Assembly: GCA_002706095.1 (NCBI GenBank)
Contig: PAJP01000021.1
Span: 124,001-188,000 of the forward strand
Source: Methylophaga sp.
GTDB lineage: Bacteria > Pseudomonadota > Gammaproteobacteria > Nitrosococcales > Methylophagaceae
Direction: 5' to 3'
DNA: 64,000 bases
In this document: one piece after another, positions 36,250 through 45,768 of the stretch
How positions within the stretch are numbered: the stretch's first letter is position 1
How the letters are laid out: each line of letters begins with the position of its first letter
Notes under the pieces: generated by a model
The model's database searches: none
Told to the model about the DNA's origin: nothing
Seen by the model: only the letters and a program-made list of their open reading frames with translations
Made by a program: the position numbers and the translations under genes

Positions 36250-37030
36250 TGGATACACTCACTTCTGGCTCGCTCAAGACGGTCAATAGCTGCCGATAGG
36301 CGCTTGCGCCAGGACTATCAGGGGCCATCTCAGGTAAGGGGAGTCCAAGTTTGCTGGCTTCACGAAAGCCTATATCAACTGGAACAAAGCCTTTCCAGAC
36401 ATTCTTTTCATAACGTTTATGCAGTTCTGCAAGGCAATCTATTGCAGCTTTTGTTCGGCCATCATGCATGGTAGGCACAATAAAATAAGGCAAAGCACTA
36501 CGTCGAGAATGATTAATCATCGACACGGTATGTAGCATGTGCTCCAGACCTTTGAGCGATAAAAATTCTGTTTGTACAGGAATAACCAACTTATCACAGG
36601 CGGCCAGAGCATTGATCATTAACACCCCAAGCATTGGGGGACAGTCAATCAGTACGTGTTTAAAGCGATCTTTGAAAAAGCTGAGAGTTTTTCGTATGAC
36701 TAAGCCTTTACCTTGTTGTGCGCCAAGTTGTCGGTCAAGTGTGGCCATAGCTGTAGAGGCAGGTAACAAGAAAATATTGTCATGACGTGTTTTCTTCAGA
36801 CTTTTTAAAATCGCTTCTTTAGGGGTGTTATCTAACTGCTGAAATAAGGTGTAAATACTGGTTTCAATAGCGTCTGGATCATAACCAAGGTAAGTCGTTA
36901 AGGAGCCATGTGGATCAAGATCCAGCATAAGCACTGGTTCGCCTTGTTGAGCAAGTAAGCTGGCAAGCGATACCACTGTCGTGGTTTTTGCTACCCCACC
37001 TTTTTGATTACACACTGCCCAAACGGCCAT
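36242..37030 (-). CDS. parC: ParA-family ATPase ParC (chemotaxis array positioning)
   Basis: A 262-residue MinD/ParA-type ATPase with a deviant Walker A (NQKGGVAKTTT, about 8-18), a switch I Asp in LMLDLDPHGSLT, and VLIDCPPMLG. The position between motD and parP is that of ParC in Vibrio and Pseudomonas, where it localises chemotaxis proteins to the pole. It starts two bases after motD. It is distinct from the chromosomal partition ParA and from FleN in the same block. Confidence 0.88.
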   Translation of the reverse strand: MAVWAVCNQKGGVAKTTTVVSLASLLAQQGEPVLMLDLDPHGSLTTYLGYDPDAIETSIYTLFQQLDNTPKEAILKSLKKTRHDNIFLLPASTAMATLDRQLGAQQGKGLVIRKTLSFFKDRFKHVLIDCPPMLGVLMINALAACDKLVIPVQTEFLSLKGLEHMLHTVSMINHSRRSALPYFIVPTMHDGRTKAAIDCLAELHKRYEKNVWKGFVPVDIGFREASKLGLPLPEMAPDSPGASAYRQLLTVLSEPEVSVSNG

Positions 37031-37032
37031 GA

Positions 37033-37932
37033 TTATTGTCCCCCTCTATTATCAATGCCTAATTGGCTGCCATCATTACTGATGGCTGTGGGGGCCTGTG
37101 GAGTAGTCAAGGCATCAGTGTGTTCAAAAACAGTGATGTCACGGCGACTCATATCATTACCTAATACCACGAGCACAACACGACGGTTTTTTTGACGACC
37201 TGCTTCAGTATCATTACTGGCAATGGGTTTGTATTCTCCATAACCAATAGCAGACATGCGATCAGGTTGGATACCGTATCTATCTAGTAGGTGAACAACG
37301 CTGGCAGCCCGTGCAGCAGATAATTCCCAATTGGAAGGGAAGCGGGGAGTATTGATCGGGTTGTTATCAGTAAAGCCCTCGACCTGGATAGGGTTAGCCG
37401 ATGTTTGCAGAATACTGGCAATCTCGCCAAGTACCGGTATGGCGGGTCGGGCCAATCTGGCTTCACCACTTTCGAATAGCACCCGTGATTTGATTTCGAG
37501 CTCTAACCAGTCCTCACCTTGTTTGATAGTTACATCTTCTGTGCCTATCCAGTCCGATAAAGCGGAGGTGAATTGCTGAGATAAATCGTTGATCGTTCGG
37601 ATATCATTATCCGACGCAGTAAGAGGCATCTTATTGCTCAGTTCAGGAAGAGGTGCTTCTTCAAGTATAACCGGCACAGGGGCTATAGGCTCAAGCTTAA
37701 TTTCACCTTCACCTCGACTGATTTCACCAATTTGTATTGGATCTTTACTTCGAACAGACTCTGAAAATACGGCTTCAAGTGTGTCGGAAAGTACACGATA
37801 TTTACCCTCATTCACTGATGAAATCGAATACATGACAACAAAAAACGCAAATAGAAGGGTGATAAAGTCAGCATAAGAGACCAGCCAACGTTCGTGATTT
37901 TCATGTTCTTCATGTCTTTTTCGACGTGCCAT
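37033..37932 (-). CDS. motD: Flagellar motor protein MotD (MotB family)
   Basis: A stator subunit anchored to peptidoglycan. The single membrane helix (VSYADFITLLFAFFVVMYSI, about 19-38) contains the conserved proton-carrying Asp. The C-terminal OmpA-like domain has VEGFTDNNPI and the NWELSAARA peptidoglycan-binding motif. The pairing with motC and the location behind cheB match Pseudomonas MotCD, a second stator needed for swarming. The 299-residue length is normal. Confidence 0.93.
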   Translation of the reverse strand: MARRKRHEEHENHERWLVSYADFITLLFAFFVVMYSISSVNEGKYRVLSDTLEAVFSESVRSKDPIQIGEISRGEGEIKLEPIAPVPVILEEAPLPELSNKMPLTASDNDIRTINDLSQQFTSALSDWIGTEDVTIKQGEDWLELEIKSRVLFESGEARLARPAIPVLGEIASILQTSANPIQVEGFTDNNPINTPRFPSNWELSAARAASVVHLLDRYGIQPDRMSAIGYGEYKPIASNDTEAGRQKNRRVVLVVLGNDMSRRDITVFEHTDALTTPQAPTAISNDGSQLGIDNRGGQ

Positions 37933-37942
37933 AGAGCATCAC

Positions 37943-38683
37943 TTAATTTAAATAGGCCTGAAGACGACTTTCAATATTTCTTGGGTTGTCTCCGTCTGCA
38001 ACACCAATCAAACCTTCGATTAACATCATTTGAAGGCGACTACGTTTATTAATCAGGGCTTTTAACTTATTACCTATGGGTAAAAACAATAAATTAGCGA
38101 GACCAACGCCATAAATGGTAGCCACAAAAGCAACTGCAATTCCTGAGCCAAGTGAGGCCGGATCGGCGAGATTACCCATGACATGTATTAATCCCATTAC
38201 TGCGCCAATAATACCGATAGTCGGCGAGTAGCCACCCATAGCTTCAAACACTTTTGCTGCCTGAAAATCATCCGACTCTTGAATATCCAGGTCGTTTTCT
38301 AATACTTCTCGCAGCACTTCTGGTTCAATGCCATCAGCAATCAATTGCAAACCTTTTTGAGTGAAAAGGTCAGATTCATCAATCGCCATAGACTCTAATC
38401 GGATTAAGCCTTCCCGACGAGCGACCTGATTCCATTCCAGTATTTTTTCTAGTTGCTGATGAGCCGATAATTTGGGGGGCTTAATAATCCATAAAGACAT
38501 ACGCATCGCACGAAGAAAAGTGCTCATTGGGGTTTGCAGCATCACAGCACCGAGCGTACCTCCCATAACGATTAATAATGCAACGGCATTCAGTATGGTG
38601 TCGATATGACCGCCTTCGAGGTACTGGCCCACTAATATGGCACCAAAACCGACTATCAGACCGAGGATACTTAAAATATCCAT
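37943..38683 (-). CDS. motC: Flagellar motor protein MotC (MotA family)
   Basis: The four-helix partner of MotD that forms the proton channel. The 246-residue protein has two N-terminal helices, a cytoplasmic loop, and SPTIGIIGAVMGLIHVMGNL (about 155-174) with the helix-3 prolines used in torque generation. It follows cheB by one base and precedes motD by ten. Confidence 0.93.
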   Translation of the reverse strand: MDILSILGLIVGFGAILVGQYLEGGHIDTILNAVALLIVMGGTLGAVMLQTPMSTFLRAMRMSLWIIKPPKLSAHQQLEKILEWNQVARREGLIRLESMAIDESDLFTQKGLQLIADGIEPEVLREVLENDLDIQESDDFQAAKVFEAMGGYSPTIGIIGAVMGLIHVMGNLADPASLGSGIAVAFVATIYGVGLANLLFLPIGNKLKALINKRSRLQMMLIEGLIGVADGDNPRNIESRLQAYLN

Positions 38684-38684
38684 A

Positions 38685-39740
38685 TCAACTCAATTCCGCC
38701 AGTTGACGGCCAATTTCATTAATATCCAATATTTTGTCAGCTAATCCGGCTTTGGCCACTGCCATAGGCATGCCATAAATCGTGCTACTTTGCTGGTCTT
38801 GAGCCCAGATCTTGCCTGCTTTTTTCTTGATACTTTCACAGCCATTACGACCATCACTACCCATACCCGTTAAAATCACCGCTAAGGTTTTTGAGCCACA
38901 GATGTGTGCAATAGAGTCAAATGTCAAATCGACACAGGGTTTATAGGTCTCCTTCACATCCCCCGGCTCAATACTGAGATAGAGATTATTCGGCCGGCCT
39001 TTAAGCAACATTTGTTCACCACCAGGGGCGAGATAAGCTGTTCCTGGTACTAAATGCTCACCATTTTCAGCCTGTTTTACTCGAATCGCACATTGTGTAT
39101 TCAAACGTTCTGCAAATGATGGCGTAAAGGTGGCCGGCATATGCTGAATGAGTAAAATTGGGCAGGGAAAACTCGCTGGTAACTGCGTTAACACTTTTTG
39201 TAAAGCAACGGGCCCACCTGTTGAAGTGCCAATAGCAACCAGTTCAGGTGTGGTATTGAATGATTTTTCGGGTTTAGCGGCAGCCACTTGTGTTTGACTG
39301 TTAGTGGCTCTATTGGCAGGTATGTCTGATTGACTGGCCTGAAAACCACTGGCTAGCTGGTAAATACGTTGACAGAGCTTACGCTGAGCTTCAATTTTAT
39401 CGCTTGATAGATCTTCAAAGCGTTTTGGTAAAAAGTCAGTGGCTCCGGCTTCCAATGCATCTAAAGTCGATTTGGCGCCTTCAGTTGTCCAGGTGGACAA
39501 CATCAAAACCGGTGTATGACGAATGGTTTTAATCTTTCGAACAGCTGTGATGCCATCCATCACCGGCATTTCTAAGTCCATAGTCACTACATCTGGGTGA
39601 TGACGCTGTACTTCTCGAATGGCTTCTTCACCATTACTGGCCGTGGCAATAACCTGGAGTCGCGGATCAGTTGCTATGATTTCAGCAAGACGTTTACGGA
39701 AAAAACTTGAGTCATCGACTATCAGAACCTTAACCGTCAC
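38685..39740 (-). CDS. cheB: Chemoreceptor methylesterase/deamidase CheB
   Basis: CheB demethylates and deamidates chemoreceptors to reset signalling. The receiver domain has phosphoacceptor Asp55 in MDLEMPVMDG. After a linker rich in Ala, Ser and Asn (about 130-165) comes the methylesterase domain with catalytic Ser173 (IGTSTGGP), His200 (LLIQHMP) and Asp297 (TGMGSDGRNG). The 351-residue length is normal. It lies eight bp after cheA. No cheR is in the window. Confidence 0.96.
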   Translation of the reverse strand: MTVKVLIVDDSSFFRKRLAEIIATDPRLQVIATASNGEEAIREVQRHHPDVVTMDLEMPVMDGITAVRKIKTIRHTPVLMLSTWTTEGAKSTLDALEAGATDFLPKRFEDLSSDKIEAQRKLCQRIYQLASGFQASQSDIPANRATNSQTQVAAAKPEKSFNTTPELVAIGTSTGGPVALQKVLTQLPASFPCPILLIQHMPATFTPSFAERLNTQCAIRVKQAENGEHLVPGTAYLAPGGEQMLLKGRPNNLYLSIEPGDVKETYKPCVDLTFDSIAHICGSKTLAVILTGMGSDGRNGCESIKKKAGKIWAQDQQSSTIYGMPMAVAKAGLADKILDINEIGRQLAELS

Positions 39741-39748
39741 TTTTACTC

Positions 39749-41782
39749 CTAGTATCCACGGTTAGCATGGACTTTCATTAATTCTGGAAAATCCAAAATT
39801 AATGCAATGCGGCCGTCACCAGTAATAGTCGCGCCAGCAAACCCATGAGTTCCTTGTAACAAAGCTCCAAGTGGTTTAATTACAACTTCTTCTTGACCTA
39901 GCAATACATCAACAACGAAACCAACACGCTGAGTACCCACATTCACAATAACAACATGCTCGATCTCTGGTTTTTTACCATCAGTTCGACCTTTGGTCAG
40001 CCACTTGCTGAGGTAGAATAAGGGTAAGGCTTTATTTCTCACCATAATGGTTTGTTGTCCATCAACGACATTGGTTTTAGAAAGATCGAGATGGAAAATT
40101 TCATTCACGTTCACCAGTGGGAAAGCAAAAATCTGCTCACCGAGCATGACCATTAATGTCGGCATAATGGCTAACGTTAGAGGGACTTTGATGGACAAGG
40201 TTGTGCCCACACCCACTTCAGATTGAATATCTATGACACCATTGAGTTTAGATATGCTGGTTTTCACTACATCCATACCCACACCACGGCCAGAAATATC
40301 TGAAATTTCCTGCTTCATGGAAAAACCGGGAGAGAAGATTAGTGAAAAACACTCTGATTCGGTAAGTCTGGCGGCGGTGTCTTCATCCATCATGCCTTTT
40401 TCAACCGCCTTGCGACGCAGCGTTTCCGGGTTCATACCCGCACCATCATCTGCGATAGTGAGAAGAATATGATCACCTTCTTGAGCTGCAGATAGTACGA
40501 CTTTACCTTGACGCGGTTTACCAGCAGCTTCTCGGACATCAGGCATTTCAACACCATGGTCAACAGCGTTTCTGACTAAATGCACAAGCGGATCTGCGAG
40601 AGCTTCGACTAAGTTCTTATCGAGATCAGTTTCTTCACCACGTAGTTCAAGATCAATATCTTTTTTCAGGCTTCTGGCAATATCACGAACCACTCGCGGG
40701 AAGCGACCAAATACTTTTTTGATCGGTTGCATGCGCGTTTTCATTACAGCCGTTTGCAGGTCACCCGTGACAACACGAAGGTTATTGACCGCTTTTGCCA
40801 TCTCTTCATTTTCAAATGAAGATTCGAGTGTACTGATCCGGTTTCGTACCAGCACCAATTCACCGACCATGTTCATGATTTCATCGAGACGACTTGTATC
40901 AACACGTACACTGGTATCAGCAGCTTGTTTAGCTGGTGCTGCCTTTGCTTCGACCTTTTCAGATGCTGCTTTTTCTGGTGGCTTTGGTGTAGGTGTAGGA
41001 GCCTTAGGTTCTGCCGCTTTATCAGTGCTAGGAGAGGGCGCTGCTTTAGGTGCTGCTGGTGGCGGCACTGGTTTTTCCGTTTCTGCTTTTTTCGCACCTT
41101 GTAATTCGTCAAGCAATGCTTCAAATTCTTCTTCAGTGATATCGTCACTGTTGGATGAGCTTGACGCGGAAGCCGCAGGAGCAGGCGGTTCTTTTGGTGC
41201 TTTTTCTGAGTCTTTTATGCCAGGTGCTGAATTACCATGTAACTGGTCTAGCAAGGCTTCGAATTCATCATCTGTGATTTCGTCATCTGCAGGCGCATCA
41301 GCTGAACTTGACTCAGTTGAAGCAGGGGGAGGAGTGACTTCTTCGACCACTTCAGGTTCTGGTTCGGGCTCAGGTGCAGCAGCGGGGGCTGAATCGTTAT
41401 TTAAATAAGCTGATAATGACTCAATGACTTCAGCATCAGCCGGGCTGGGGTATTGACCGGATTTGATTTCCGCAAACATGGTATTCAATATGTCGAGCAC
41501 CTTAAGAAAGGTGTCCATCATATCGGCATCAACAAAGCGTTCACCTTGTCTTAGCAGATTGAATAAATCTTCACTTTTGTGGCAAAGATTGACCATTGCT
41601 TCCAGGCTGAGAAAACCTGCCCCACCTTTAATGGTATGAAAACCACGAAAAATAGAGTTAAGGAGATCAGCATCTTGTGGGCTATTTTCGAGCTCTACAA
41701 GCTGTTCGTTCAGACCTTCTAATATTTCTTCTGCTTCAACAAGAAAGTCTTGCAGGATTTCATCATCTGTATCCAGCGCCAT
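39749..41782 (-). CDS. cheA: Chemotaxis histidine kinase CheA
   Basis: The central kinase of the chemotaxis array, which passes phosphate to CheY and CheB. The P1 domain has His49 in FHTIKGGAGFL. Residues 130-300 are a long Ala/Pro/Glu-rich linker that contains two copies of EFEALLD(Q/E)L(H/Q)G (173-183, 219-229). P3 dimerisation, P4 kinase (N, G1, F and G2 boxes, such as GRGVGMDVV) and P5 CheW-like domains follow. The normal CheY-binding P2 domain is not obvious; the repeated motif may take that place. It is 677 residues long and starts 11 bp after cheZ. Confidence 0.95.
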   Translation of the reverse strand: MALDTDDEILQDFLVEAEEILEGLNEQLVELENSPQDADLLNSIFRGFHTIKGGAGFLSLEAMVNLCHKSEDLFNLLRQGERFVDADMMDTFLKVLDILNTMFAEIKSGQYPSPADAEVIESLSAYLNNDSAPAAAPEPEPEPEVVEEVTPPPASTESSSADAPADDEITDDEFEALLDQLHGNSAPGIKDSEKAPKEPPAPAASASSSSNSDDITEEEFEALLDELQGAKKAETEKPVPPPAAPKAAPSPSTDKAAEPKAPTPTPKPPEKAASEKVEAKAAPAKQAADTSVRVDTSRLDEIMNMVGELVLVRNRISTLESSFENEEMAKAVNNLRVVTGDLQTAVMKTRMQPIKKVFGRFPRVVRDIARSLKKDIDLELRGEETDLDKNLVEALADPLVHLVRNAVDHGVEMPDVREAAGKPRQGKVVLSAAQEGDHILLTIADDGAGMNPETLRRKAVEKGMMDEDTAARLTESECFSLIFSPGFSMKQEISDISGRGVGMDVVKTSISKLNGVIDIQSEVGVGTTLSIKVPLTLAIMPTLMVMLGEQIFAFPLVNVNEIFHLDLSKTNVVDGQQTIMVRNKALPLFYLSKWLTKGRTDGKKPEIEHVVIVNVGTQRVGFVVDVLLGQEEVVIKPLGALLQGTHGFAGATITGDGRIALILDFPELMKVHANRGY

Positions 41783-41793
41783 GAATCATTTCC

Positions 41794-42525
41794 TCAGAAG
41801 CCAAGGCTAGATAACAAGTCATCCACATCATCCTGGTTATTCACCACATTCGGATTATCTTGTGCGTTTATCTGTGGACCTTCAGCTTTAATTGGGTCAA
41901 TTTCTTTTTTATTAGAAGACGGTTGAGGTTTGCCAGCCACTTTGACTAACTGCACCAAACTATCTTCCACTTCTTCTACCAAGCTAATCACCTGACGAAT
42001 CACTTGTCCGGTCAAATCTTGGAAGCCCTGAGCTAACATCATTTCAGATAAATTATGATGAACTTGATCAGCATGTTGTTTCACTGTCGGTAAATAGTTT
42101 TCGATTTCTTTTACCAATATGCGGAACTCATCTGCATTCATTTCCTTTTTCCGAAAACGGTGCCAGCTCTCATCTATCTTTTCGGCAGTATTTCGGAGTT
42201 CTTGAGCCAAAGGTAGGGTGTTATCTATATAACCTAACGTTTTATGTGCTGCTTCTTCAGTCGTGGTGATGACATAGTTAAGTCGGTCACGTGTGTTAGG
42301 CATATCATTTTGAGTTAAATCAATGAGTCTGGCGTCGAGATTAAAATTATTTAAGGAGTCGTGTAATTCGCGAGTCAGTTTGCCAACTTCTTTGAATAAC
42401 TGACTTTCCTGTGCTTTTGCAAGAATAGTCAATTGCTCCTCAGCCGCTTTCTCATCATTTTTTTCAAGCGCCTCAACGAGGGCTTTTGCTGCATCCAATT
42501 GGGTTGCCTGATTTACTAAAGCCAT
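41794..42525 (-). CDS. cheZ: CheY-P phosphatase CheZ
   Basis: CheZ dephosphorylates CheY-P and ends the signal to the motor. The 243-residue protein is a long helical hairpin, with the catalytic Gln in FQDLTGQVI (about 160-168) and a C-terminal CheY-binding tail (DDVDDLLSSLGF) almost identical to E. coli. A linker rich in Asn, Asp and Pro precedes the tail. It is 14 bp after cheY. Confidence 0.96.
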   Translation of the reverse strand: MALVNQATQLDAAKALVEALEKNDEKAAEEQLTILAKAQESQLFKEVGKLTRELHDSLNNFNLDARLIDLTQNDMPNTRDRLNYVITTTEEAAHKTLGYIDNTLPLAQELRNTAEKIDESWHRFRKKEMNADEFRILVKEIENYLPTVKQHADQVHHNLSEMMLAQGFQDLTGQVIRQVISLVEEVEDSLVQLVKVAGKPQPSSNKKEIDPIKAEGPQINAQDNPNVVNNQDDVDDLLSSLGF

Positions 42526-42539
42526 GAGCCGAGTGCTCC

Positions 42540-42929
42540 TTATTGTGCGTTAATGCGTTCAAAAATCTTTTCGATTTTTTCCTTGAGCGTCGCTGCAGTG
42601 AATGGTTTGACGATATAACCGTTGACACCCGCTTGTGCAGCTTCAATGATTTGTTCGCGTTTGGTCTCTGCGGTTACCATGAGTACTGGCAATGAGGCGA
42701 GTTTTTCATCAGCACGGACTGTTTTTAGTAGATCAATCCCTTGCATGCCGGGCATGTTCCAATCAGTGACCAGAAAATCAATTCCACCTGCTTGAAGTAT
42801 GGGCAAAGCTGTTAAGCCATCATCGGCTTCTTGCGTGTTGTTGAATCCCAAATCCCGTAACAGATTTTTTATGATCCGACGCATAGTGGAAAAGTCATCC
42901 ACGATCAGGATTTTCATATTTTTATCCAA
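42540..42929 (-). CDS. cheY: Chemotaxis response regulator CheY
   Basis: A single receiver domain (129 residues) that carries the signal to FliM and FliN. The acidic pocket (VDDFS), phosphoacceptor Asp56 in TDWNMPGM, switch Thr in MVTAET and Lys in VKPFTA are intact, and the sequence is very close to E. coli CheY. It follows fliA by 15 bp. Confidence 0.97.
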   Translation of the reverse strand: MDKNMKILIVDDFSTMRRIIKNLLRDLGFNNTQEADDGLTALPILQAGGIDFLVTDWNMPGMQGIDLLKTVRADEKLASLPVLMVTAETKREQIIEAAQAGVNGYIVKPFTAATLKEKIEKIFERINAQ

Positions 42930-42944
42930 AGCACACCTCCAAAA

Positions 42945-43667
42945 TTACATAATCCAGTCACGAAGTTTGGCGCGAAGTCGAATCACAGTCTGACTATGAA
43001 TTTGACTGACTCTGGACTCACTTACGCCCAGAACCTCGCCGATCTCCTTTAAATTTAATTCGTCATTATAATACAGGCTCATTAATAAGCGCTCACGCTC
43101 TGGGAGTGTGTCTATGGCTTGTGCCAATGCCTGTTGGAAATCATCATCCTGAACTTCATCATCTGGCCCACTGGGGCCGACAGATATAGGGTGAGCCTGG
43201 GTTTCATCATTATCAGTAAACTCATCCAGGCTAAAAACCTGATAACCACTTGAATCGTGCAGTTGTTGATAATACTCGTTGATATCGATACCAAGCGCCG
43301 CGGCTACCTCACTGTCTGAAGCATTCCGTCCTTTTTCCTGTTCGATTTTATGCATTTGTTCCGCGATTTCACGGGCTTTTCTGTGCACCGATCTGGGCGC
43401 CCAGTCATTGCGGCGGATTTCATCCAGCATGGAACCACGTATACGGATGCCTGCATAGGTTTCAAAGCTTGCGCCTTGAGCGGAGTTGTACTGGTGAGAG
43501 GCATCGAGTAGGCCAATCATGCCTGCCTGAATTAAATCTTCAACATCAACTGACGCTGGTAATCTCGCAATCATGTGATAAGCGATTCGTTTGACCAGAG
43601 GCGCGTGTTGCTCAATCAACTCTGATTTACTTTGACCCGATGTATACATGACTGCTCTGTTACTCAT
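42945..43667 (-). CDS. fliA: Flagellar sigma factor FliA (sigma-28)
   Basis: Directs RNA polymerase to late flagellar and chemotaxis promoters. The 240 residues show sigma-70 regions 2 to 4 without region 1: the core-binding block DLIQAGMIGLLDA (about 42-54), FETYAGIRIRGSMLDEIR (about 67-84), and the C-terminal helix-turn-helix in LKEIGEVLGVSESRVSQI. The start overlaps the fleN stop by four bases (ATGA). No FlgM anti-sigma gene is in the window. Confidence 0.96.
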   Translation of the reverse strand: MSNRAVMYTSGQSKSELIEQHAPLVKRIAYHMIARLPASVDVEDLIQAGMIGLLDASHQYNSAQGASFETYAGIRIRGSMLDEIRRNDWAPRSVHRKAREIAEQMHKIEQEKGRNASDSEVAAALGIDINEYYQQLHDSSGYQVFSLDEFTDNDETQAHPISVGPSGPDDEVQDDDFQQALAQAIDTLPERERLLMSLYYNDELNLKEIGEVLGVSESRVSQIHSQTVIRLRAKLRDWIM

Positions 43668-44542
43668 GCCATTTCCATACTTGCCTGAATGAGTCGCTCA
43701 ACAAAAAATTCCATGTGGCCACGAGGTTGTTTCTGTACAGGCCAATATTCAATTTTTTTGGCTAAATGTGCAAATGCCGTAGCCGCTTTACTACGTGGAA
43801 ATGCTTCTACTACACTACGTTGTTTTTTCACTGACCGTCTTAAATCTTCATCAAACGGTACTATACCCATAAAGTCCAGGGTCACGTCGAGAAAGCGATC
43901 ACAGACTAAAGAAATCTTATCAAAAAGTTCACGACCTTCCTGCACGCTTCGGCACATATTAGTCACGATATGGAAGCGTTCAACCTGATGCTCACGGCTG
44001 AGAAGCTTAATCAAAGCATAGGCGTCTGTGATTGAGGCTGGTTCGTCACAAACCACAACAATCACTTCCTGAGCCGCTTTACTAAAAGTGATAACACTGT
44101 CAGCAATACCTGCCGCGCTATCAATCAATAGCACGTCGATGTGTTGATCCATCTCACTAAAGGCTTGGATCATGCCGGCATGTTCAGCCGTGCTGAGTTC
44201 AGCCATTTTTTTCACACCAGAAGCGGCTGGGATAATCTTCAGGCCAGAAGGGCCTTCAACAATAATGTCTCTGAGTGATTTGGTTCCATCTAATACATGC
44301 AACAAGTTGTATTGGGGATGGAGCCCTAACATCACGTCAATATTTGCCAAGCCCAAATCCGCATCAAGCAGGACAACTTCTTTTCCTAAAGCAGCTAACG
44401 CGACGCCGAGATTAACCGTCACATTTGTTTTACCTACACCACCTTTGCCGCTGGCAATAGCAATCACTTTAACGGGCCTGATGGCTTGCGTCATTTTGCG
44501 AAGGCCTGCAGCTTGATCATGGGGTTGGGTATTTTCAGCCAT
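43664..44542 (-). CDS. fleN: Flagellar number regulator FleN/FlhG (MinD family)
   Basis: A MinD-like ATPase that limits flagellar number, in Pseudomonas by antagonising FleQ. The deviant Walker A is SGKGGVGKTNV, followed by VVLLDADLGLANIDVMLGL. The start at 44542 gives 292 residues and overlaps flhF by eight bases; a longer frame to 44599 would overlap flhF by 65 bases. The order flhF-fleN-fliA is a mark of polar flagellation. FleQ itself is not in the window. Confidence 0.95.
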   Translation of the reverse strand: MAENTQPHDQAAGLRKMTQAIRPVKVIAIASGKGGVGKTNVTVNLGVALAALGKEVVLLDADLGLANIDVMLGLHPQYNLLHVLDGTKSLRDIIVEGPSGLKIIPAASGVKKMAELSTAEHAGMIQAFSEMDQHIDVLLIDSAAGIADSVITFSKAAQEVIVVVCDEPASITDAYALIKLLSREHQVERFHIVTNMCRSVQEGRELFDKISLVCDRFLDVTLDFMGIVPFDEDLRRSVKKQRSVVEAFPRSKAATAFAHLAKKIEYWPVQKQPRGHMEFFVERLIQASMEMA

Positions 44543-45746
44543 AAGCGGCAAAACCTCCGTAGCTGGATACTGTTTGGGGATCCAGTTGTTGCTCATCATT
44601 CATCAATTCGCTGGCCTGGTTAACTAATGTATTGGGTCGAGCGAGACTCAGATCTTCCGGCACTTGCTGACCATTTGCCAGATAGGCTAGGGGTAAATGG
44701 TGACGTACTAAAGCCGATACTGCACCACCGAGACTGCTGGCTTCATCTGTTTTAGTTAAAATACAGCCGCTCAAGTTCAAGTGAGAATAAGCATGAATAA
44801 TATCATCCATCGCACTGGCTTGAGTGTTTGCTGACATGGTTAGGTATGTTTTGACACGAGGGGACTGCTGTTTTATCACAGCAAACTTCTCTGTCAGTTT
44901 TATATCACGTTGATTCATTCCCGCAGTATCTATCAGGATAAAGCGGCGATCAAGCAGGTCATTAAGAGTTTCAGTGAGTTCAGCATGGGTTCTGGCCACT
45001 CTCACAGGTACACCCAAAATTCGGGCATAGGTACGTAACTGTTCCTGACCTCCTATGCGATAGCAGTCGGTGGTGATCAAGGCAACTTGTCGTGCACCGT
45101 GCTTTAGAGCACACCGGGCGGCGAGTTTAGCTATGGTGGTCGTTTTTCCAACGCCTGTTGGACCGACCAAAGCATAGATGCCACCTTGAGTCAGAATGTC
45201 CTCTTCTGTGAGCTGAATTTGTGAAGCTAATGAGCCCAGACAATGCCGCCATGCTGTTTCCAAATCATCAATACCATGCATTTTTGCGGTAATAGATTTA
45301 GCAAGCTCTACATCAATTCCCATCTGCATAAAACGTTTTAGTAGCTGTACCTGGGTTGGATTCTGACGCTCCATATCTTTCCAGGTGAGATCCGATAGCT
45401 GATTTTGTAGCATATTACGTAAGCCAGCAATTTCTTTACGCATCTGAACCAGAGTTGGTTCTTGAGACCAGATATTTTGTTTTGGCGCTGATTGTGGTTG
45501 TTCGTGCGCATATGTGTCTGGAGTTGGATTTATTTCAACTCGAGGAGGTTGCTGTGCTTGTATAGAAGCTGTTTCGACTTGCGCCTGACGACGAAACTGT
45601 GATTCGTCATAGTCAGTAGCAGCCACAATTTCAATACCACCATCGACACGAGTATTGGACAGTATGACCGCATCCGGGCCCAGTACATCCCGAACCTCAC
45701 GAATAGCTTGACGCACATCAGCTGCTTGGAAACGTTTGATTTTCAT
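44535..45746 (-). CDS. flhF: Flagellar SRP-type GTPase FlhF
   Basis: FlhF places the polar flagellum and recruits early motor parts. The 403 residues have a basic N-terminal domain (MKIKRFQAADVRQAIREVRD), a linker with Gln/Pro (about 65-95), an N domain and a GTPase G domain with GPTGVGKTTTIAKLA and ILIDTAGMNQRD. The family and position upstream of fleN are secure. It follows flhA by 22 bp; GAGGTTGA precedes its ATG. Confidence 0.95.
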   Translation of the reverse strand: MKIKRFQAADVRQAIREVRDVLGPDAVILSNTRVDGGIEIVAATDYDESQFRRQAQVETASIQAQQPPRVEINPTPDTYAHEQPQSAPKQNIWSQEPTLVQMRKEIAGLRNMLQNQLSDLTWKDMERQNPTQVQLLKRFMQMGIDVELAKSITAKMHGIDDLETAWRHCLGSLASQIQLTEEDILTQGGIYALVGPTGVGKTTTIAKLAARCALKHGARQVALITTDCYRIGGQEQLRTYARILGVPVRVARTHAELTETLNDLLDRRFILIDTAGMNQRDIKLTEKFAVIKQQSPRVKTYLTMSANTQASAMDDIIHAYSHLNLSGCILTKTDEASSLGGAVSALVRHHLPLAYLANGQQVPEDLSLARPNTLVNQASELMNDEQQLDPQTVSSYGGFAAYG

Positions 45747-45768
45747 ACATCAACCTCAAACTCTAAAT

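Noticed and set aside
40719..41408. A 229-codon open frame on the plus strand
   Set aside because: It is antisense to the Ala/Pro/Glu-rich linker of cheA. The protein is Ser/Ala/Gly-rich with no domain, as expected from the reverse of a biased sequence, while cheA is secure.
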